A stretch of 64,000 nucleotides of DNA from Poronia punctata (lineage: Eukaryota > Ascomycota > Sordariomycetes > Xylariales > Xylariaceae): the NCBI GenBank assembly GCA_022579005.1, contig MU401515.1, positions 1 to 64,000 on the forward strand, given 5' to 3'. The notes under the pieces were generated by a model. The model saw nothing but the letters and a program-made list of their open reading frames with translations. It searched no databases and was not told where the DNA came from. Positions 58,233 to 64,000 of this stretch are shown here, piece by piece. A program made the position numbers and the translations under genes. Positions within the stretch are counted from its first letter, which is position 1. Each line of letters starts with the position of its first letter.

Positions 58233-59900
58233 CTATATCTTGAGCAGCCATCCCTGCCCTGTCCTCCTCATCCTCGCGAGCCTGGCGCAAAAGATAAGTG
58301 CCGCACCAAGCAATAGAATGGAACCGGTAAACGCCTGTGCGCCCGTATATCTACCGCCCTGGGCGGCGATGATGGCACCGGCAATGGGATTCCCCGTCAA
58401 GGTGGCGAAGCTGACAATGGTGAAGACCATGCCTATACGCGTGCCCTGCTTCCGCGGATCAATCGTCAGCGAGCTCAGCCCCGCCGGGAATAAACTCTGG
58501 ATGCCGCCAGCAGCGATGCCGTAAAACGCCGACCACACGTATAGCTTAGTAGGCGTGTCGACAACCATCCATGCCAACATGGCGATGCCACAGAACAGCG
58601 CCGCCGGCGCCAGCATATTCAGGGGCCCATACCGATCGGCGAGATGGTTCGGTAGTAGCCGGCCGATGAGACCGACGCCGTTGAGGATCAGGACCAAGTT
58701 GAGCGACTCGGCGTACGACAGCGGCGGGTGAACGAACTCACTGCGGCTAAAGGCGCCGAGGTAGTAAAAGGTGAAGTACACGCCCCAGAAGTTGAAGAAC
58801 ATGCCGACGGCGTAGAAGGTGTACTCGAGCTCGCGGAAGGCGGACCACTCAACGAGGGAGCCGGTCCGGCGGGGAGGCAGGCGCGAGCGCATGAAGACGA
58901 CGACGAAGATCAGCGTGCCCAACATGACGAACCCTATGGCACGCATGGTCCAGGCGAACCCGATGGTGGGCAGCAATTGGCGGGCCATGGCCGGATACAC
59001 GAGGCCGCCGGTGACGGAGCCCGAAGCCGAGAGTCCGAGCGCAAACGACCGCTTCGTGCTAAAGTACGTCGCTACCGTTGTGATGGCGGCACAAAACAGA
59101 AGCCCGCAGCCGATACCGATGGTCAGACCCTGAGCCAACAGCAGCTGCCAGTACTGCGTCGCCGCCGAGGCCGTGAATATGCCGAGTGTCATGAAGGCGG
59201 TCCCCACGACCAAGATCGGCCGGAGGAAGCCGGCGTCGATCATACGGCCCGTGAAGGTCCCGATAAAGAAGGTCAGAAACACGGTGATGCTGCCGATCCA
59301 AGACACGTCCGACGGCGGGAGATTCAGGAGCTCCATGTAATACGTCTGAAAGACACCGAATGAGTTGATGAAGCCCCACGTGTTCATGATGATGAAGTGA
59401 CCACAAAGACCTAAAAGATTACGATTTAGCCCGCGCGTCGTACCCGAAGGAGATCATGCCATCCAGTTTACTCCCCGTGCTCCTCCGCTGTAAAGGGGTA
59501 GGTATACATGACGAACACGGATTACGAAAACAGGGACCCGGAGCAAAGGGATGCAAAAGTTATGACCCTAAACGAGGCAAGAGTAGGTATGTATGTATAT
59601 ATGCTTACACATGAGCCAGGCTTTCTTTCCCCCATCGGGCGGTGGCCCGGGGTTCCAACTTGCTTTCGTCGAGATCCGGCTGAGCACCCGGCCTAGCGTA
59701 CCAGCCGCCCCGGATGCATCGGTATTGAGAAAGTCGGGTTCCGGCTCTATCGCCCACTGCTCGTCATGTTGATGGTTACCATTTGACGACTCCTTCTCCC
59801 CAATTGGCCTCTCGCGTCCCTCATCCTCTCTCGACGATTGCTTCTCGATGTCTATTGGCAATTCGCCATCGCTGGAGCTCTGGCGGGTCGGAACTGCCAT
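58233..59900 (-). CDS. MFS transporter of the monocarboxylate-porter (MCT/Mch) family
   Basis: Two exons, complement(58233-59410, 59609-59900), with a 198-bp GTAAGC...TTAG intron, encode 489 residues. A polar, acidic N-terminal tail of about 85 residues precedes PPPDGGKKAW, the conserved entry motif of TM1 in this family. Exon 2 supplies the rest of TM1 (LCGHFIIMNTWGFINSFGVFQTYY) and 11 further membrane helices, with STKRSFALGLSASGSVTGGLVYP (TM4-5) and GLIGRLLPNHLADRYGPLN (TM8 loop) typical of fungal MCT-like porters. Yeast relatives include Mch5 (riboflavin) and orphan Mch proteins, so substrate cannot be told; the fungal proteins rarely move monocarboxylates. The ATG at 59900 is the first in-frame ATG. 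Very large apparent frames on the opposite strand (58728-59363) are shadows caused by GC-rich codons. Confidence 0.92.
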
Positions 59901-61369
59901 GGTGTGAGTGGATTTGGGTGTGAAGGCCCGGTGTGTTGCGCCTAACCCACCCGATGAAGCCCGGTTATGGTTTTTTTCTTCCAATCCAATTCCGAAGCTA
60001 ACGAGGTGCTTGGCAGCTTCAATTCCACTCAATAAAAAGATTCAAATTGTTGCCGTTCTTCTGTTCACGGCACGGACAGGCAGATATGGAAAGTAGGGGT
60101 TCAATGGAAATAATTATGAGATGCCTGGGTATCTAGATTCTAGAATAAGTACCAACAGTGGAAATGGGAAGCCGAATTCCGAGATGTTGTGTTTCCTTTG
60201 AAGCTTGAAATAAATTTATACCGGTTACAGGGTGCTACGTAACAAACTAGGTTAAATAGGTTAGGTGATGTCAAATATTTATCACTCAGTATAGGCATCA
60301 CACGCGCAATAGAGAGGGAGAGAGAGGAAGAAAGAATGAGCCATCATCGCCCGTGACCGGAACCAACAAGGTGAACGGGGGCGGGAGTGCGCACCGCTTG
60401 ATTAATAAACTGGCGTATGGCCGACTCCAGAGACAGGCGAAAAGAATTTCCCTGCTGAAGAATTTAGGAATTAGGCGGGGCGCGAAGAGAAAACGGCTTC
60501 CGGTGACAATGGAGAATGTGCAATCAAGGGCGTGATTGCCCCTGAACCGGACCCTTCTCTTTGTTTGACACATCAAAGTTCAATTTTACTGTTTAGACTA
60601 GCTTCCATCTGTATTACTCCTTCCTCAGGGTCATAAGCTCCACCTGAATTCGACTTACGTTACATCTAACCTTACATGTATGTATGAGTATGATACCTTA
60701 TCAAAAGCTAGAAAGCCACTTGCCTAGGTAGTGACACTACGTCTCTCTTTATTTCTTGAGTTATTGCGGTAGGTCATGTCCCGACGTAAGTACGTGCTGA
60801 CGACATAAGGTAGGTACATACGTTTATGTTTATGCGTGCAATAGAAAAGTACTTTCTTAATTTACCTACATTGGTCTAGTTGGGATTTCACAATACGGGG
60901 ACATCGAGGGGCTGATGGGTATAACGCGGAGATGCGATGCCAAGGGCGGAAAACATCTTCAGCCGAGACCAACCAACACAGGTTAGGTTAGAATACTCTG
61001 TACTACACATACGTGTACATATGTACCCATATCTACCGACTGGGTCAGTCTATCTAATGTCGGTACGTGTAATAACCTCACAGAGTATGTATCTGGGGGA
61101 AGGTATTTAAGATTGTGTTGATACCTATCTACTCGTAGATAATGCAGTCAGTCTTGACCGGCTGTGAATGTGGCCGATGCAGGGAAACGGATCGCCGCTA
61201 CCGCTGTGGAGTTGGGCCGTTTGCCGTGCCCATTTGTTCTTCTTTATCTCTGCAAAATTTACCTATCTACAAGTATTACACCTATGGTTGTATCTCTACG
61301 TAGGTAAAACACACAGCATAAGTACCTAATCTATAGATAGGGATTCAATATATTCCTGCCAGACAACCA
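59901..61369. other. intergenic, promoter side of MFS gene
   Basis: About 1.5 kb with no supported gene. TACCTAC/GTAGGTA and TACATGTA words are frequent from 60650 onward. It ends at the target duplication of the transposon. Confidence 0.5.
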
Positions 61370-61700
61370 TTGATAGGGCAGCTCAACTTTTCAACTCTCA
61401 CTTTCTACTATCGCGCTCTGCACGCTAAACTATAACAAGACAGTCTAGGTACTATATACTTTAAAAGATAAAAGTATTTAAAGCCTTTTTTTAGCTAAAG
61501 TAAAGATTATATAAAAAACAAATATAGCTATATGTTTTTTATACTTTTTTATATTTAATATATTATAAATCCTTTTATTTTAATAATATTTAAGCATATT
61601 ATTATATAGTTAAAAAAACAAAATAGGTAAAGAGTACTTAGAGGCAGCTAGACATTGCTGCTTTTTTAAGGGTGCACGTTAACTTTTAAATAGGTACATT

Positions 61701-61780
61701 TACTGAGTGTGGCACACTCTATCAAGGGGGTTAGGTTCGATTCCTGACAGCGCTATTGGTATTCGCTTGGTAGCTCATTT
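61701..61780 (+). repeat. 80-bp direct repeat with tRNA T-arm/B box, copy 1
   Basis: 80 bp starting TACTGAGTGTGGCACACTC and ending GGTAGCTCATTT. It contains GTTAGGTTCGATTCCTGAC, a perfect T-arm: a 6-bp stem with one G-T pair around TTCGATT. This includes the Pol III B-box word GGTTCGATTCC. Just before it, GAGTGTGGCACACTC forms an anticodon-like hairpin. It is repeated at 62012-62091 with only two G-to-A differences. Confidence 0.9.
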
Positions 61781-62091
61781 AGTAGCGCTGTCAGCAAAGT
61801 AGGTGCCCTTGGCATTGGAGCTTTGAGGTCAACCGTTCGAATCCCGCCCATCTCGTCTTTTCCGACTGACTGGAAAAGAGTGCCCTAACTGCGCGGGGGC
61901 TGACAGGTGTTAGCAGGTGGGAAATGGGGCGAACGGGTATGCTGTGTGCTACCGGCTGTCACTCCCCTCCGCTTCTAGGAGGTGCGGGGCGCACCTACTT
62001 CTGCTGATATCTACTGAGTATAGCACACTCTATCAAGGGGGTTAGGTTCGATTCCTGACAGCGCTATTGGTATTCGCTTGGTAGCTCATTT
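61703..62091 (+). mobile_element. possible tRNA-derived SINE-like insert inside the MULE-like element
   Basis: TAGCTCATTTAGTAG (61770-61784) resembles an A box and CCGTTCGAATCCC (61833-61845) a B box about 60 bp downstream, the spacing of a Pol III tRNA promoter. A second B box (GGTTCGATTCC) lies in each 80-bp repeat. CTGACAGCGCT (61745-61755) and AGCGCTGTCAG (61783-61793) are exact reverse complements. CATTTA stands on both sides (61697-61702 and 62092-62097) and could be a target duplication. No clean cloverleaf can be folded over the A-box/B-box part, so this is not called a tRNA gene. SINE origin is an inference. Confidence 0.45.
62012..62091 (+). repeat. 80-bp direct repeat with tRNA T-arm/B box, copy 2
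   Basis: The second copy of the 80-bp unit, 311 bp downstream of copy 1, differing as GAGTATAGCAC against GAGTGTGGCAC. It stops exactly after GTAGCTCATTT, the point where copy 1 continues into the A-box-like and second B-box-like sequence. This looks like a tandem or dimeric SINE-type unit whose second copy is truncated. Confidence 0.9.
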
Positions 62092-62240
62092 CATTTAACC
62101 TAGCTGGACACCTATACCTACATGTATACATGTAGCTATAGCAAAATCGAAGGGATAGCTAGGTACCTTTCTGTTTAAGGCTTAGCGTGCAGAGCCAGAT
62201 AGTGAAAAATGAGAGTTGAAAAGTTGGGCTGTTGATAGGG

Positions 62241-63251
62241 TGGTTGAAGGTGGGCATCGGGACTCTGTATTGTATGTTAGGTTAGATAGGTTTCAGCCTC
62301 CTTTAATTAGAATCGCAATAACCTATCGAGAAGTGCGCATGTCACTTTCCGCATGAGCCTCAACAGCCATCCCACAACGCCTCGCCTCCACATATGTACT
62401 ACCTGGGTTTAGGGGGTCTACCTCCCAACAACGATGGGGGTGATAGCCATATACTTAGATAGCTTGGTCGGCGATCCTGAAAGTTGGACCTTGCTACGTA
62501 CGCGTATGGACATATAATACCGGTGTATGGACACCTCGATATATTAGTCCATCTCCAGGAGATAACGCCGCTGGCTTCGTAGGTGGTAGGTATTAAAGAC
62601 ACGACACACCATGGGAAAGACGGCCAAATCCCACTGGCAAACGACAGGAGTATCCAGGTTATCATTTCCTTCACATCACACGTCATATTCAATCTGGCCT
62701 GGTATCATCCTTGACTCGGTTGGTTAAGCCGCTCCTTAGGCATAAGTAAACGGCACCAAGGCCTTCGGAGACACCTTTAATGCAGACGTACAACATCTTC
62801 CGCAGCACTCATTAAGCCGCATGGACTGTGTGTAGATCGGTTCCCTAGCTTTGCCCGCTATAGATGGATAGAGTAAACGCCACCATTGGTTTGAACGGCA
62901 TACGGAGGGAACGGTGGTGTGAAAGAGCAAATCAACCATACATTATTTCCCTTCTGAGAAGCACACTCTGTCCGGGTCCACACATACCATCTAATACTGT
63001 GCAGGACAGTAGGCAAGGGATGGGGATCAAGGAACAATGATTAAAAAGCAAGAAGTCGCTAATAAATTTGGTAGTATGAGCTCAAACACTTGGATACCTA
63101 CACAATGCTGTCCTGATGCTAACAAAAACTCCCATGCAACGCCATGTCCGGTGAGTTCCTCAGATTAGAGAGGCAGATAGATCAATAAGAACCTGTATAC
63201 TAGAGGTCTCGACAGAGCTCAGATGGATAACCGCGACAACCAACGCACAAT
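62241..63251. other. intergenic, 3' side of the CoA-transferase gene
   Basis: About 1 kb between the transposon target duplication and the stop of the CoA-transferase gene. Frames at 62399-62692 and 62736-62939 (-) have no family pattern. Nothing else is supported. Confidence 0.5.
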
Positions 63252-64000
63252 CTATCCAAGCATGGGCTTCAAGTCGTCAGCCACGCGGAACGGTGCTTCC
63301 GTCTTGCTCTTGATCTCGTCGACGGTAACCCCGTCCGCGATTTCAACGAGGGTAAGACCGTGCGCAAAGTCGACGTCGAACACACCCTAAACAGTCATGT
63401 CAGTTTAGTTAGCTCACAGATAAGACAGATCAGGCACATACCAGCTCGGTAATAATCCTGGAAACGCAAGCACGGCCGGTCAGGGGGAAAGCACACTGCT
63501 TGACGATCTTGGGGTTTCCCTTCTTGTCCGTGTGCTCCATAGTGACAACCACCTTGGTGGCGCTAGGGTTGCTGACCAGATCCATCGCACCCCCGAAGCC
63601 CTTCACCTTGCCCGGCAACATCCAGTTGGCCAGGTCGCCCGTGGCACTCACTTGCATGGCGCCGAGGATGGTGAGGTTGATGCGACCGCTGCGGATCATA
63701 CCGAAGCTTTCTTCACTGCCAAACACAGCGGCGCCTGGCTTCAGTGTCACCGTCTCCTTTCCAGCGTTGATCAGGTCGGCATCTTCCTCGCCCTGTCTGG
63801 GGTACGGGCCCAGTCCGAGGATGCCGTTTTCTGACTGCAGCTGCACCTCAACCTCGGGCCCGACGAACCCGGGCGCTAGCATAGGCATGCCGATGCCGAG
63901 ATTGGCATACATGCCGTTCTTGAACTCCTTGGCCGCGCGGCGGACAATACGCTCTCTCTTGGCGGCCGTGTCACCGGAGCCGAGCACCTTCTTAGCGTCC
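63252..64000 (-). CDS. succinyl-CoA:3-ketoacid CoA-transferase, 3' part (cut by window end)
   Basis: Two exons are visible, complement(63252-63386, 63442->64000), with a 55-bp GTATGT...TTAG intron. They encode the last 230 residues; the 5' part lies beyond 64000. The sequence is the B (beta) domain of [41 protein letters not shown], the active-site Glu in [64 protein letters not shown], and the C-terminal [19 protein letters not shown]. The Glu forms the glutamyl-CoA thioester. SCOT moves CoA from succinyl-CoA to acetoacetate, or to acetate in fungal variants, in mitochondria. The reported GTG at 63987 is not a start, since the frame stays open to the window edge ([10 protein letters not shown]). 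In some bacteria the B domain is a separate subunit; in eukaryotes A and B are fused, which is expected here. Confidence 0.93.

Larger units (their letters stand above)
61379..62231. mobile_element. non-autonomous MULE-like transposon (TIRs, 9-bp target duplication)
   Basis: The left end (from 61379, CAGCTCAACTTTTCAACTCT) and the reverse complement of the right end (from 62231, CAGCCCAACTTTTCAACTCT) match over about 52-60 bp, including TGCACGCTAA further in. Directly outside both ends is the same 9-bp word, TTGATAGGG, at 61370-61378 and 62232-62240. A 9-bp duplication with long inverted ends is characteristic of Mutator-like elements, such as Fusarium Hop. The restored empty site would read CAACCA-TTGATAGGG-TGGTTG, a target with inverted flanks. 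The 853-bp interior has no transposase frame; it holds an AT-rich part (about 61450-61620) and tRNA-like sequence (61700-62091). Superfamily is inferred from the duplication length and TIR length. Confidence 0.88.

Noticed and set aside
58728..59363. 211-codon frame on the + strand
   Set aside because: It is the antisense shadow of the MFS transporter exon, which has clear family motifs and membrane helices on the - strand.
61745..61850. Functional tRNA gene
   Set aside because: A- and B-box-like words are present, but the T-stem of the second unit does not pair and no anticodon arm or acceptor stem can be completed in linear order.

Overview
This window looks like nuclear DNA of a filamentous ascomycete (Pezizomycotina, probably a sordariomycete-type mould; the species cannot be read from the sequence). 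Most genes carry short GT-AG introns (about 50-200 bp) with GTAAGT/GTATGT-type donors. The proteins are typical of moulds: a cytochrome b5-fused sphingolipid desaturase, a Dnj1-type ER co-chaperone, Atg9, an augmin-like subunit and a monocarboxylate-type transporter. Ordinary sequence is broken by very AT-rich, ORF-free blocks. Related copies in those blocks differ almost only by C/T and G/A changes, the mark of repeat-induced point mutation (RIP).

Layout. 1-0.75 kb: AT-rich block and microsatellite. 0.8-3 kb: uroporphyrinogen-III synthase (+) convergent with a secreted GH25 muramidase (-). 3-10 kb: no gene; it holds a RIP-degraded 2.77 kb DNA transposon with 64-bp inverted ends (5698-8471). 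10-14.7 kb: a VOC-fold/membrane-anchored protein (-) and the 18S rRNA methyltransferase Emg1/Nep1 (-). 15.57-18.39 kb: a coding-dead LTR retrotransposon with two 178-bp LTRs and a perfect 5-bp target duplication. 18.8-32.5 kb: delta-8 sphingolipid desaturase (+), Vac14 (+), a probable augmin subunit 1 (-), Dnj1/P58IPK-like co-chaperone (+), mitoferrin (-). 34-44.5 kb: Atg9 (-), an ecdysoneless/SGT1-family protein (-), Smc6 (+). 45-55.3 kb: Coq9 (-), a long gene-free stretch, then a three-RRM SR-type RNA-binding protein (+). 57.7-64 kb: a small Cys-rich protein (+), a monocarboxylate-type MFS transporter (-), a transposon with 9-bp target duplications carrying tRNA-like sequence (61379-62231), and the 3' part of succinyl-CoA:3-ketoacid CoA-transferase (-), cut by the window end.

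The genes are mostly housekeeping and form no evident cluster. Mitochondrial functions (haem synthesis, iron import, ubiquinone, ketone-body CoA transfer) and membrane trafficking/lipid functions (Vac14, Atg9, sphingolipid desaturase) recur, but this can be chance. I found no secondary-metabolite cluster, CRISPR array or obvious new defence system. The most informative non-textbook content is three structurally resolved mobile elements (with terminal repeats and target duplications) and an unusual intron architecture in the RRM gene (4-nt first coding exon, 8-nt micro-exon, and introns at matching positions in successive RRMs). All splice models were built by eye from reading frame, GT-AG sites and family similarity; no transcript data were available.
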